Positions 8,384 to 17,030 of a stretch of DNA of 64,000 bases are shown here, in pieces. The notes below the pieces were generated by a model. The model was not told the DNA's origin, made no database searches, and saw nothing but the letters and a program-made list of their open reading frames with translations. The stretch covers positions 1-64,000 of the forward strand of contig CANMKG010000007.1 of the NCBI GenBank assembly GCA_947498505.1, in the 5' to 3' direction. The stretch's first letter is position 1, and every line of letters begins with the position of its first letter. The DNA comes from an uncultured Maribacter sp. Lineage in GTDB: Bacteria > Bacteroidota > Bacteroidia > Flavobacteriales > Flavobacteriaceae. The translations under genes were made by a program, and so were the position numbers.

Positions 8384-8572
8384 GATGATTGTTTTTTGAT
8401 TAATAAATTAGATTGATACTTAAGAGACATGTATTAAGCATCGATTGTTACAACATCACACTTTAAATAACAAAAATTTAACAATACCTATTCTTTTTAA
8501 CATGAGCATAACACCCGCGTAAAACGCCATAAAAAAGGGAGTTTAAACCTAGTTTAAGTAAACAAATCATAG

Positions 8573-8580
8573 TACTTTTG
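8573..8580 (+). promoter_or_regulatory. -7 box for gpmI
   Basis: TACTTTTG (TAnnTTTG consensus) lies 22 nt before the gpmI ATG. No exact TTG is present at -33. Confidence 0.5.
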
Positions 8581-8602
8581 GGCATACAAAATCGCTTCAA
8601 AA

Positions 8603-10105
8603 ATGAATAAAAAAGTAATCTTAATGATTTTAGATGGTTGGGGTACTTCTCCTGACCCTAAAGTTTCGGCAATTGATAATGCTAAGACCCCATATATAGA
8701 CGCTTTATATAACAAATACCCAAATGCAGCATTGCGTACGGACGGTTTAAACGTTGGATTACCGGATGGGCAAATGGGAAATAGTGAAGTGGGGCATATG
8801 AATTTAGGTGCTGGAAGAATTGTTTATCAAGAGTTAACTAGAATTAATTTAGCTATTGAAAACAACACTCTTAAAGATGAAAAAGTATTGACTGATGCCT
8901 TCAGCTATGCTAAAGCCAACAATAAAAAAGTTCACTTTTTAGGTTTACTTAGTAATGGAGGCGTACACTCACATATTAACCACCTAAAAGGTTTATTGAG
9001 TGCTGCAAATGATAACAATCTTGAAGACGTTTATGTACATGCTTTTACCGACGGTAGAGATGTAGACCCAAAAGCTGGAGCTTCATTTGTAAAAGATTTA
9101 CAAAACCATATGTCTAAAACTACTGGTAAAATTGCAACGTTAACTGGACGCTATTACGCAATGGATCGCGATAATAGATGGGAACGTGTTAAACTTGCTT
9201 ATGACGTTATCGCCAACGGAGTTGGAGAGACTACTGATAATCCTGTTGAGACTTTAAAGGCTAATTATGCTAACGATGTTACCGATGAATTTATTAAGCC
9301 TTTAGTTGCCGATAAAAATGGTATTGTTGAAGAAGATGATGTTATAATATTTTTCAATTTTAGAACCGATCGTGGAAGAGAACTAACAAATATGCTCTCT
9401 CAAAATGATTTCCCTGAACACAATACCAAAAAACTGAACTTATATTATGTTACCATGACGAATTATGATGACAGTTTTAAAGGTATTAACGTTATTTTTA
9501 ATAAAGACAATATCACTGAAACTATTGGTGAAGTTTTATCAAAAGCTGGAAAAAAACAAATTCGTATTGCCGAGACCGAAAAGTACCCTCATGTTACTTT
9601 CTTTTTCTCTGGTGGTCAAGAAGAACCTTTTGAAGGAGAAAGTAGAATATTACGAAACTCGCCCAAGGTTGCAACCTATGATTTAAAACCAGAAATGAGT
9701 GCTTACGAATTAAGAGATGCTCTTGTTGAAGATTTAAAAAAGCAAGAAGCAGATTTTGTTTGCTTAAATTTTGCCAATGGTGACATGGTTGGTCATACTG
9801 GTATTATGGAAGCAGCTATAAAAGCCTGCGAGGCAGTAGATGTTTGTGTAAAAGATGTTGTTGAAACTGGAATCCAAAACGGATATTCGACAATTTTAAT
9901 TGCTGATCACGGTAATTGCGAAACAATGATTAACCCTGATGGTTCACCACATACTGCACACACTACTAATCCCGTACCTGTTATTTTAATTGACAATGAT
10001 TTAAAAGAAATAAAAGATGGTGTATTGGGTGATGTAGCTCCAACTATTTTAAAAATGATTGGTGTTGCTCAGCCAGAAGCTATGACACGAGAGTCGTTAG
10101 TATAA
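8603..10105 (+). CDS. gpmI: 2,3-bisphosphoglycerate-independent phosphoglycerate mutase
   Basis: 500 residues, usual length ~505-515. Interconverts 3- and 2-phosphoglycerate in glycolysis and gluconeogenesis, using two Mn2+ ions and a phosphoserine intermediate. Visible alkaline-phosphatase-superfamily motifs: MILDGWG at the N-terminus (metal), MGNSEVGHMNLGAGR with the catalytic serine S61, the FTDGRDVDP and GRYYAMDRDNRWER phosphotransferase-domain motifs, and IADHGNCE plus PHTAHTTNPVP for the second metal site. All catalytic elements are intact. The BtuF-like gene follows 9 nt downstream, so the two are probably one transcript from the -7 box at 8573. Confidence 0.97.
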   Translation: MNKKVILMILDGWGTSPDPKVSAIDNAKTPYIDALYNKYPNAALRTDGLNVGLPDGQMGNSEVGHMNLGAGRIVYQELTRINLAIENNTLKDEKVLTDAFSYAKANNKKVHFLGLLSNGGVHSHINHLKGLLSAANDNNLEDVYVHAFTDGRDVDPKAGASFVKDLQNHMSKTTGKIATLTGRYYAMDRDNRWERVKLAYDVIANGVGETTDNPVETLKANYANDVTDEFIKPLVADKNGIVEEDDVIIFFNFRTDRGRELTNMLSQNDFPEHNTKKLNLYYVTMTNYDDSFKGINVIFNKDNITETIGEVLSKAGKKQIRIAETEKYPHVTFFFSGGQEEPFEGESRILRNSPKVATYDLKPEMSAYELRDALVEDLKKQEADFVCLNFANGDMVGHTGIMEAAIKACEAVDVCVKDVVETGIQNGYSTILIADHGNCETMINPDGSPHTAHTTNPVPVILIDNDLKEIKDGVLGDVAPTILKMIGVAQPEAMTRESLV

Positions 10106-10114
10106 AAAACTCTA

Positions 10115-10915
10115 ATGAAACGAAAAACAAAAGACCAATTAGGCAGGACATTAACTCCTCCTAATTGGCCTTTTCGTATTGTATCACTGATTCCTTCAGA
10201 AACTGAGCTACTAGTAGACTTAGGTTTAGAGAATTATATTGTAGGAATTACTAAATTCTGCGTTCACCCGTCACATATAAAAACAACAAAAACAGTAGTA
10301 GGTGGCACCAAAAAGGTATCTTTTGATAAAATTGCTGCACTACAACCCAATATTATTCTTTGCAATAAAGAGGAAAACACTAAAGAAATTGTCACCACAC
10401 TAGAAAAACAATTTACCGTGCATGTCTCTGATGTAAAAAACATTAGTGATACTCTTCTTTTAATTTCCCAATTTGGATTAATGTTTAACCGTTCTAACCG
10501 AGCTGCTGAGTTAATCACTGAAATAAAACGTGAAGCCAATAGTTTTAAAAATTACATTGAAAATAGCATCTCAAAAAAAGTCTTATACTTTATTTGGAAG
10601 TCCCCTTGGATGCTTGCAGGCAAAAGCACATTTATTGATTACCTCATGTCTTTAAACAACTTTGTTAACTGTAGTGAAGGTAATATTAGGTATCCAGAAA
10701 TTTCGGAAAAAGAGTTAAATGAAACCAAAGTCGATTTAATTTTACTCTCATCAGAACCTTATCCATTTAAAAAAGAACATATTTCTGAAATTGAAAAAAC
10801 CGGTATTTCAGGAAAAATACTGTTTGTTGACGGAGAATATTTTTCTTGGTACGGGTCTCGATTGTTAGGAGCTTTTAAATATTTTAAAAGTCTCCATGTA
10901 AATAGTCTAAATTAG
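10115..10915 (+). CDS. BtuF-like helical-backbone metal/cobalamin-binding protein
   Basis: 266 residues. It resembles periplasmic substrate-binding proteins of the FecB/BtuF group: RIVSLIPSETELLVDLGL is the first lobe signature, VGGTKKVSFDKIAALQPNIILCNKEEN the second, and a long helical backbone follows. The family captures cobalamin, haem or ferric siderophores for an ABC importer. There is no signal peptide or lipobox: the first 20 residues are charged (MKRKTKDQLGRTLTPP). Either the protein is cytosolic or export uses another route. No permease or ATPase gene is adjacent; the neighbours are gpmI (9 nt upstream) and map. The ligand cannot be inferred from sequence alone. Confidence 0.75.
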   Translation: MKRKTKDQLGRTLTPPNWPFRIVSLIPSETELLVDLGLENYIVGITKFCVHPSHIKTTKTVVGGTKKVSFDKIAALQPNIILCNKEENTKEIVTTLEKQFTVHVSDVKNISDTLLLISQFGLMFNRSNRAAELITEIKREANSFKNYIENSISKKVLYFIWKSPWMLAGKSTFIDYLMSLNNFVNCSEGNIRYPEISEKELNETKVDLILLSSEPYPFKKEHISEIEKTGISGKILFVDGEYFSWYGSRLLGAFKYFKSLHVNSLN

Positions 10916-10942
10916 AAGCTATCTCCTATTGCGTAGGTTTTA

Positions 10943-10969
10943 TTGGGTCAAACTAAATATTTACCTTTG
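10943..10969 (+). promoter_or_regulatory. map promoter (-33 TTG, -7 TACCTTTG)
   Basis: TTG at 10943-10945, a 16-nt spacer, then TACCTTTG at 10962-10969. The -7 box ends only 6 nt before the ATG at 10976, so the transcript would start at or next to the start codon. It also argues against using the in-frame TTG at 10943 as a start. Confidence 0.6.
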
Positions 10970-10975
10970 CACCCT

Positions 10976-11794
10976 ATGATTATTGTTAAAACACCAGAAG
11001 AAATAGAACTTATGCGCGAAAGCGCATTAATAGTTTCCAAAACATTGGGTATGCTTGCTAAGGAAGTGAAACCCGGAGTTACTACCTTACAACTAGATAA
11101 ACTTGCTGAAGATTTTATTAGAGATCATGGAGCAGTTCCTGGTTTTCTTGGATTATATGACTTTCCGAATTCGCTTTGCATGAGTCCAAACGAACAAGTG
11201 GTTCATGGCATTCCAAATGATACTCCGTTGAACGAAGGTGATATTATTTCTATTGATTGTGGGGCATTGAAAAACGATTTTTATGGTGACCATGCGTATA
11301 CCTTTGAGGTAGGTGAAGTTTCACCAGAGGTAAAAAAACTTCTTGACGTTACCAAAGCTTCATTATATGTGGGTATTAAAGAATTTAAATTAGGTAATAG
11401 GGTTGGCGATGTTGGTTATGCTATTCAAAAATTCACTGAAGACCATGGTTATGGGGTTGTACGAGAACTTGTTGGACATGGATTAGGTCGAAAAATGCAC
11501 GAAGATCCCGAGATGCCAAATTATGGAAGAAGAGGGAGAGGCAAAAAATTTGTTGAAGGCATGGTGGTTGCCATAGAGCCAATGACAAATATGGGTACCA
11601 AACGCATTAAACAACTAAAGGACGGTTGGACAATTCTAACTGCTGATGGCAAACCAAGTGCACATTTTGAACATGATGTTGCCATCGTAAATGGAAAGCC
11701 CGAATTACTTTCCACTTTTAAATATATTTACGAAGCCTTAGGAATTGAAAGTAATGAAGAAGACGAATTCAAACAAAACATCCTGAACGTGTAG
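10976..11794 (+). CDS. map: Methionine aminopeptidase, type I
   Basis: 272 residues from the ATG at 10976. Removes the initiator methionine from nascent proteins in the cytosol. Pita-bread fold motifs are intact: VHGIPND, the metal ligands in SIDCGALKNDFYGDHAYTF (two Asp), GHGLGRKMHEDPEMPN (His), AIEPMTN (Glu) and HFEHDVAI (Glu). There is no N-terminal zinc-finger extension, so this is the short type Ia. The in-frame TTG at 10943 would add 11 residues but lies inside the promoter, and homologues start at this ATG (MIIVKTPEEI). A cupin gene follows 2 nt downstream. Confidence 0.96.
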   Translation: MIIVKTPEEIELMRESALIVSKTLGMLAKEVKPGVTTLQLDKLAEDFIRDHGAVPGFLGLYDFPNSLCMSPNEQVVHGIPNDTPLNEGDIISIDCGALKNDFYGDHAYTFEVGEVSPEVKKLLDVTKASLYVGIKEFKLGNRVGDVGYAIQKFTEDHGYGVVRELVGHGLGRKMHEDPEMPNYGRRGRGKKFVEGMVVAIEPMTNMGTKRIKQLKDGWTILTADGKPSAHFEHDVAIVNGKPELLSTFKYIYEALGIESNEEDEFKQNILNV

Positions 11795-11796
11795 TT

Positions 11797-12114
11797 ATGA
11801 CTATTAATATTGACGATATTAAAACAAAAGAACTAGCAAAAGGAATCACTGGCAGATATGTTCATTCTAAAAATGTAACCGTTGGTTATGTCAATATTGA
11901 TAAAGGTGCTATTTTACCAATTCATTCTCATGTAAACGAGCAAATAACGCAAATAATTTCTGGTAGACTAGAAATGACAATTGATGGTGTTACTAAAATT
12001 CTTGAACCAAACACTATCACAGTTATTCCTTCAAATGCTATTCATAGTGCTGTTGCTTTAACGGATTGTATTGCAATTGATACGTTTTACCCTATTCGTG
12101 AAGATTACAAATAA
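11797..12114 (+). CDS. Small cupin-domain protein
   Basis: 105 residues forming a single cupin barrel. Metal-binding motif 1 is HSHVNEQITQIISGRLEMTIDG (two His, one Glu) and motif 2 is PSNAIHSAVAL (His). Such one-domain cupins are often isomerases, dioxygenases or sensors; the substrate cannot be told here. It starts 2 nt after map and ends 8 nt before the methyltransferase gene, so the three are likely one operon, but they share no obvious pathway. Confidence 0.8.
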   Translation: MTINIDDIKTKELAKGITGRYVHSKNVTVGYVNIDKGAILPIHSHVNEQITQIISGRLEMTIDGVTKILEPNTITVIPSNAIHSAVALTDCIAIDTFYPIREDYK

Positions 12115-12122
12115 TCCTTCTT

Positions 12123-12887
12123 TTGAAAAAAACTTTCAAATTAATTCTTAACCTTATACCAAGACCTATATTAATTAGGTTAAGTTATCTTGTTAGACCA
12201 ATAATTGCTTTTGCGTTAAAAGGAAACAATTTTGTTGATCCTATTGATGGAAAAAAATTTAAAAGTTTTTTACCATACGGGTACGAAAATCAAAGAGAAA
12301 ATGTATTATCACCCTCGACACTTTCCCTGGAACGTCATAGACTGCTATGGCTATATTTAAGAGGGAATACGAACTTTTTTACTAAAAGTATTAAGCTATT
12401 ACATTTTGCCCCTGAACAAGCTTTTTACAAAAGATTCAAAAAACTTAAAAATATAGAGTACGTAACCACAGATTTAAATTCACCGTTAGCTGATGTTAAA
12501 GCGGACATATGTAATCTTCCCTTTGATGATAATAGTTTTGATGTCATTTTATGTAATCATGTTTTGGAGCATATTCCAAATGACACCAAAGCTATGCAAG
12601 AACTCTATAGAATATTAAAACCAGGAGGTTGGGGGGTATTGCAAATACCTCAAGACCTAAATAGAGCCACTACTTTTGAAGATAATAGCATCACTGACAA
12701 AAATGAACGCGCAAAAATATTTGGACAATACGACCATGTTCGTATTTATGGAAGAGATTACTTCGAGAAACTAAGAACCGTCGGGTTTACTGTAGAGGAA
12801 GTAGATTTTACAGCCTCTTTATCTTCTTCAGAGATTGAAAAGTACTGTCTTGCTAAAAATGAAATTATTCCTGTGGTGAGAAAATAA
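12123..12887 (+). CDS. Class I SAM-dependent methyltransferase (Methyltransf_11 type)
   Basis: 254 residues. The Rossmann SAM-binding part runs from about residue 90: LLHFAPEQAF, then VTTDLNSPLADVKADICNLPF (motif II/III), DVILCNHVLEHIPND (motif IV) and ILKPGGWGVLQIP (motif V). The first ~60 residues contain a positively charged amphipathic helix that could sit on the membrane (LNLIPRPILIRLSYLVRP). No ATG suits; translation probably starts at TTG 12123 (MKKTFKLIL). The substrate is unknown. The 3' end overlaps the 3' end of apbE on the other strand by 23 bp, and no terminator is visible between them. Confidence 0.8.
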   Translation: MKKTFKLILNLIPRPILIRLSYLVRPIIAFALKGNNFVDPIDGKKFKSFLPYGYENQRENVLSPSTLSLERHRLLWLYLRGNTNFFTKSIKLLHFAPEQAFYKRFKKLKNIEYVTTDLNSPLADVKADICNLPFDDNSFDVILCNHVLEHIPNDTKAMQELYRILKPGGWGVLQIPQDLNRATTFEDNSITDKNERAKIFGQYDHVRIYGRDYFEKLRTVGFTVEEVDFTASLSSSEIEKYCLAKNEIIPVVRK

Positions 12888-13881
12888 CCTTTCTTAACCC
12901 ATCTGTCATAAATTCTTGAACGTTACCTTCTTCATTTAAATAAACAATGTAAGCGTCTAGCTCCTTTTGCTCAGATAAAAGCTCAAAAGTTTTATCTAAG
13001 TCCATAGCCATGAACGCTGTAGCGTAAGCATCTGCAGTGGCACAATTTTTCGCCAAAATAGTTACCCCTAAAGTGTATGAATTTTTAGTGAACCCCGTCT
13101 TGGGATCAACTGTATGCACAAATTTCTCACCAGTTTCAGCATTTACACGATATTTTCTGTAGTTACCTGAAGAAGCCAAAGCCTTATTTTTTAAGTTAAT
13201 CAACAACTTAAGCTTCCGTTCTTCCATAGCTTGCGGATCATCTATACCAACAACCCAATTTTTATTTTTTTGAACATTCATCCCTTTTGCAACCAGTTCA
13301 CCCCCTACTTCTAAAAGATAATTTTGAATGTTTTTAGAATCAAAAAAAGCAGCTAATCTATCAATTGCATATCCTTTAGCAATAGCATTAAAATCAAAAC
13401 GTATACTTGAATTGGTTTTAACAATTCTGTTATCAGTGGTTAATTTTACCTTTTCAAATCCAACATAATTTAGAAGGCTATCCACCTTTGTACTATCCAA
13501 TGCAATTTGTTTCTCAGGACCAAAACCCCAAGCATTTACCAATACTCCCACGGTTGGGTCAAAATATCCATCGGTTGCCTTATTTATCCTTTTAGAAAGC
13601 TTAAAAACATCTTGAAACATTTTATCAACTACAATACTAGAATCTCCTTTATTAATTTTTGAAATATCTGAGGTTGGAATGTAAGTAGACATAGATTGAT
13701 TTATAACAGTAAATACCGAGTCAATCTGGTTTTGATAATCCAATTCTTCATTTGCAAAATACACCAGACTATATGTGGTTCCTAAAGCTGTTCCATCATT
13801 ACTATTTTTAATGATTTCTGTATGTTTATTAACACATCCAACTAGAATTAAAAAAAGACAGGCTTGCAAACAATTTTTCAT
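12865..13881 (-). CDS. apbE: FAD:protein FMN transferase
   Basis: 338 residues. A lipoprotein signal (MKNCLQACLFLILVGC, lipobox LVGC) places it on the periplasmic face. ApbE motifs are present: LGTTYSLVYF, FDPTVGVLVNAWGFG, the RFDFNAIAKGYAIDRLA region, LLEVGGELVAKG, and HTVDPKTGF near the C-terminus. It transfers FMN from FAD onto a threonine of target proteins; NqrB and NqrC, encoded just upstream on the same strand, are the classical targets, which explains the location. It starts 2 nt after the 118-residue gene. The nqrF terminator lies between nqrF and that pair, so it may be expressed separately or by read-through. Confidence 0.95.
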   Translation of the reverse strand: MKNCLQACLFLILVGCVNKHTEIIKNSNDGTALGTTYSLVYFANEELDYQNQIDSVFTVINQSMSTYIPTSDISKINKGDSSIVVDKMFQDVFKLSKRINKATDGYFDPTVGVLVNAWGFGPEKQIALDSTKVDSLLNYVGFEKVKLTTDNRIVKTNSSIRFDFNAIAKGYAIDRLAAFFDSKNIQNYLLEVGGELVAKGMNVQKNKNWVVGIDDPQAMEERKLKLLINLKNKALASSGNYRKYRVNAETGEKFVHTVDPKTGFTKNSYTLGVTILAKNCATADAYATAFMAMDLDKTFELLSEQKELDAYIVYLNEEGNVQEFMTDGLRKVIFSPQE

Positions 13882-13883
13882 AA

Positions 13884-14240
13884 CTATACTTTAATTAACC
13901 CGCTATAGTCTTCTACGTATGGCTGATTCAAATAAACGGGTTTCAACCTATCCTCAGCATTAAATAAACCCACACCAGCGTAATACGCCGTTGCATTCAT
14001 TTTCTCGGCATGTTGTTTCATTGTATACATTAAACCATGATTATAACTGCGTGGGTCTTCCGGATATTTTACAGGACGAACAATAATAAAATGAAGTTTT
14101 TTATTTTTTAGACATACAAATTGAGGGTTTTTCTTGGGTTTACTGTTTACTGCCATAAACTCATAACCATCTTGCTCCAACTTACGCCCTACAATGTTCA
14201 TTGCCAAATTATGCAACTCTTGCTCAGTTAATTCACGCAT
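13884..14240 (-). CDS. Conserved NQR-linked protein of unknown function
   Basis: 118 residues from the ATG at 14240 (a TTG two codons upstream is less likely). A soluble alpha/beta protein with no signal peptide. Visible features: an N-terminal helix (RELTEQELHNLAMNIVGRKL), a beta strand FVCLKNKKLHFIIVRP, the motif YPEDPRSYNHGLMYTMKQHAEK, and YYAGVGLFNAEDRLKPVYLNQ. I recall the same gene between nqrF and apbE in other Flavobacteriaceae, where it is sometimes misnamed as subunit F. It lacks every flavin or iron-sulfur motif. Its place between nqrF and apbE suggests a role in assembling or flavinylating NQR, which is inference. Confidence 0.7.
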   Translation of the reverse strand: MRELTEQELHNLAMNIVGRKLEQDGYEFMAVNSKPKKNPQFVCLKNKKLHFIIVRPVKYPEDPRSYNHGLMYTMKQHAEKMNATAYYAGVGLFNAEDRLKPVYLNQPYVEDYSGLIKV

Positions 14241-14253
14241 AACCAAAATTTAA

Positions 14254-14285
14254 TAAAAAAAACCGATATAAAAATATATCGGTTT
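14254..14285 (-). terminator. Terminator after nqrF
   Basis: AAACCGATATA (14260-14270) and TATATCGGTTT (14275-14285) form an 11-bp perfect stem with a 4-nt loop. Read on the minus strand it is followed by a T-run. It separates nqrABCDEF from the 118-residue gene and apbE. Confidence 0.8.
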
Positions 14286-14306
14286 AAATATGTTCGAATG
14301 GAGTGA

Positions 14307-15614
14307 TTATCCTCCAAAATCATCAAATCGAATATGCTCATCAGGGATACCAAAATCTTCTCCCATTTTTTGAACTGCTTTATTCATTAATGGCGGACCA
14401 CAAAAATATAATTCAATATCCTCAGGAGCGTCATGCAAACTCAAATAATTATCTATTACACAATTGTGGATAAATCCAACAAAGCCATCACCCTCAGCAT
14501 CAATATTCTCTTTTACTTTCCAATTATCTTCTTCTAATGGCTCAGATAGTGCCAAAAAGAATTTAAAGTTAGGAAACTCTTTTTCTAAGGCATAAAAATG
14601 ATCTAAATAGAATAATTCTCTCTTAGAACGACCTCCATACCAATACGTAACTTTTCTTCCTGTTCTTAAGGTTTTGAATAAGTGATACAAGTGTGAACGC
14701 ATTGGCGCCATACCAGCACCTCCACCAACGTACAACATTTCAGACTCAGACTCATTAATAAAGAACTCTCCGTAAGGTCCAGAAATAATAACTTTATCTC
14801 CTGGTTTTCTTGAGAAAATATAAGATGAAGCTATACCAGGATTGACATCCATCCAACCGTTTTTAGCACGATCCCATGGTGGAGTTGCAATACGAACGTT
14901 AAGCATAATCTCACGCCCTTCAGCTGGGTAAGAAGCCATAGAATATGCTCTTTCTACAGTTTCTCCATTTTTCATTGTCAATGGCCATAAACCAAACTTA
15001 TCCCATTCCGCTTGAAACTTATCCGGAGTTTCATGTTCTTCAGGGTGTGCAGTAATATCAATATCTGCATATTTAATTTCACACTCAGGAATTTCAATTT
15101 GAATATACCCTCCTGCCTTATAGTCCATATCTTCAGGAATTTCAACAACAAATTCCTTAATAAACGAAGCTACATTATAATTACGTACAACCGTTGCTTC
15201 CCATTTTTTAATACCAAACACTTCTTCTGGTATTGAAATTTCCATGTCTTGCTTAACCTTTACTTGACAAGCTAAACGAGCACCATGACCTAATTCTTTT
15301 CTTGAAAAGTGTGGTGTTTCCGTAGGCAATGCTTCTCCACCACCAGAATGTACATGACACTCACATTGTATGCAAGTTCCACCACCACCACAAGCAGATG
15401 GTAAAAATATTTTTTCATTACCTAAGGTAGATAACAAACTTCCTCCAGAAGCAACCTCTACCTCTTTTTCTCCATTTATCTTAATCTTTACTGGACCAGA
15501 TGGAGCTAATTTTTGTTTTACAAATAATAATAATGCAACCAACAAAAGCGTAATTACTAAAAAAGCACTTACCGTTGCTATTATTGTTCCTAATGTTCCT
15601 GCGGCTAAAATCAT
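14307..15614 (-). CDS. nqrF: Na+-translocating NADH:quinone reductase subunit F
   Basis: 435 residues. The entry point of electrons into Na+-NQR: oxidises NADH with FAD and passes electrons through a [2Fe-2S] centre. One N-terminal membrane helix (residues ~5-33) is followed by a ferredoxin domain with C75, C81, C84 and C116 (ACGGGGTCIQC, then LACQV). Next come the FAD domain (RAYSMASYP) and the NADH domain (YVGGGAGMAPMRSHLYHL, YFCGPPLM). All ligands are intact and length is slightly above the usual ~408. The gene starts immediately after nqrE ends (1 nt) and is the last of the nqr transcript before a terminator. Confidence 0.97.
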   Translation of the reverse strand: MILAAGTLGTIIATVSAFLVITLLLVALLLFVKQKLAPSGPVKIKINGEKEVEVASGGSLLSTLGNEKIFLPSACGGGGTCIQCECHVHSGGGEALPTETPHFSRKELGHGARLACQVKVKQDMEISIPEEVFGIKKWEATVVRNYNVASFIKEFVVEIPEDMDYKAGGYIQIEIPECEIKYADIDITAHPEEHETPDKFQAEWDKFGLWPLTMKNGETVERAYSMASYPAEGREIMLNVRIATPPWDRAKNGWMDVNPGIASSYIFSRKPGDKVIISGPYGEFFINESESEMLYVGGGAGMAPMRSHLYHLFKTLRTGRKVTYWYGGRSKRELFYLDHFYALEKEFPNFKFFLALSEPLEEDNWKVKENIDAEGDGFVGFIHNCVIDNYLSLHDAPEDIELYFCGPPLMNKAVQKMGEDFGIPDEHIRFDDFGG

Positions 15615-16331
15615 TTAATTGCTTCCTTTTATGTTATTAGCTAACCCTTTATTATTTTCTTTTGTTGACTCAACTTTTACAGTTTTTTCTTCTTTAGAAG
15701 CCTCTTCATCTCCACCTGTTAACATACCTCCAAAACTCATAAAACCAATAGCCATTAAACCAGTGATAATAAACGTAATCCCCAAACCTCTTAGCGCCGG
15801 AGGAACGTTTGAATATCTTATTTTTTCTCTAATAGCTGCAATTGCCAATATTGCTAAAAACCAACCTATACCAGAACCTAATCCGTATACTGTTGCCAAC
15901 CCTATAGTTTGTATTTCTCGAGATTGCATAAATAATGACCCCCCTAAAATAGCACAGTTAACAGCAATTAGCGGCAAGAAAATACCAAGAGAATTGTATA
16001 AACCGGGTGCAAATTTTTCAACAATAATTTCTACCAATTGTACCATGGTTGCAATAGTTGCAATGAACATGATAAAAGAAAGAAAACTTAAATCGTAATC
16101 CGCGTACTCAGCTCCCAACCATTTACCTAAAGCTCCAGGTTGAAGAATATATTGATCTAACAACCAGTTCACAGGTACAGTTACAAGTAATACAAATATT
16201 ACCGCAGCACCTAAACCAACCGCCGTTGAAACCTTTTTTGATACAGCAAGGTAAGAACACATTCCTAAGAATGTTGCAAATACCATGTTATCTATAAATA
16301 TTGATTTAAAAAATAATTCTAAATGTTCCAT
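15615..16331 (-). CDS. nqrE: Na+-translocating NADH:quinone reductase subunit E, with C-terminal extension
   Basis: 238 residues. Six-helix membrane subunit, homologous to RnfA, that with NqrD holds an intramembrane iron centre. The start [33 protein letters not shown] and the second conserved half, [17 protein letters not shown], carry the symmetry-related cysteines. The canonical protein ends near residue 200; here about 35 extra residues, highly charged ([19 protein letters not shown]...), extend past the last helix. The tail has no recognised motif. Located 47 nt after nqrD and adjoining nqrF. Confidence 0.95.
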   Translation of the reverse strand: MEHLELFFKSIFIDNMVFATFLGMCSYLAVSKKVSTAVGLGAAVIFVLLVTVPVNWLLDQYILQPGALGKWLGAEYADYDLSFLSFIMFIATIATMVQLVEIIVEKFAPGLYNSLGIFLPLIAVNCAILGGSLFMQSREIQTIGLATVYGLGSGIGWFLAILAIAAIREKIRYSNVPPALRGLGITFIITGLMAIGFMSFGGMLTGGDEEASKEEKTVKVESTKENNKGLANNIKGSN

Positions 16332-16378
16332 ATTTTTTTAGTTTGAAACCTGAAAATAAATTCAAGATTACACTATAC

Positions 16379-17023
16379 CTAATCTTCTATTAATGCTTTA
16401 TTTCTTGAACGTTGTACCCAAATAATAATACCTACAACAATTAATGCCATAGGAGCAAGTAACATAAATCCGTTGTTTTCGTAACCAAAAGCATATACTC
16501 CTGTTTTGGTTATTGGGTCTCCTAATACTTTATAACCTAATAAAGTACCCGAACCTAATAACTCTCTAAAGAAACCAACTATAATTAATATTACACCATA
16601 CCCTAAGGCATTACCAATACCATCTAGAAATGATTTCCAAGGTCCGTTACCCAAAGCAAAGGCTTCAAAACGTCCCATGATTATACAGTTCGTAATTATT
16701 AATCCAATAAACGCACCAAGCTCCTTACTTAATTGATACGAAAAGGCTTTTAACACCTGATCAACAATAATTACCAGAGCTGCAACAACAGTTAATTGAA
16801 CAATAATTCTAATTTTTGATGGAATTATATTTCGGATTAGAGATATTACAACATTACCTAAACCTAGCACAAAAATTACCGAAATGGTCATTACAATAGA
16901 TGCTTTTAACTGCGCTGTAATTGCTAACGCAGAACAAATACCCAATACCTGAATAGTAATTGGATTATCATCCGCTAGTGGATCTAATATTAATTTCCTG
17001 TCTTTTTTTGATAAAAGTCCCAT
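16379..17023 (-). CDS. nqrD: Na+-translocating NADH:quinone reductase subunit D
   Basis: 214 residues, normal length. Membrane subunit, homologous to RnfE and pseudosymmetric to NqrE, contributing to the Na+ channel and the NqrD-NqrE iron site. Recognised by NPITIQVLGICSALAIT (first conserved Cys) and AFIGLIITNCIIMGRFEAFA (second Cys), with six predicted helices. It starts 7 nt after the end of nqrC. Confidence 0.96.
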   Translation of the reverse strand: MGLLSKKDRKLILDPLADDNPITIQVLGICSALAITAQLKASIVMTISVIFVLGLGNVVISLIRNIIPSKIRIIVQLTVVAALVIIVDQVLKAFSYQLSKELGAFIGLIITNCIIMGRFEAFALGNGPWKSFLDGIGNALGYGVILIIVGFFRELLGSGTLLGYKVLGDPITKTGVYAFGYENNGFMLLAPMALIVVGIIIWVQRSRNKALIED

Positions 17024-17030
17024 GAATTAA

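Noticed and set aside
10943-10975. Upstream TTG start for map
   Set aside because: It lies within the promoter and would add residues not typical of the family; the ATG at 10976 was used instead.
15012-15618. Plus-strand frames opposite nqrF and nqrE
   Set aside because: They are antisense to well-conserved genes and lack any recognisable protein feature.
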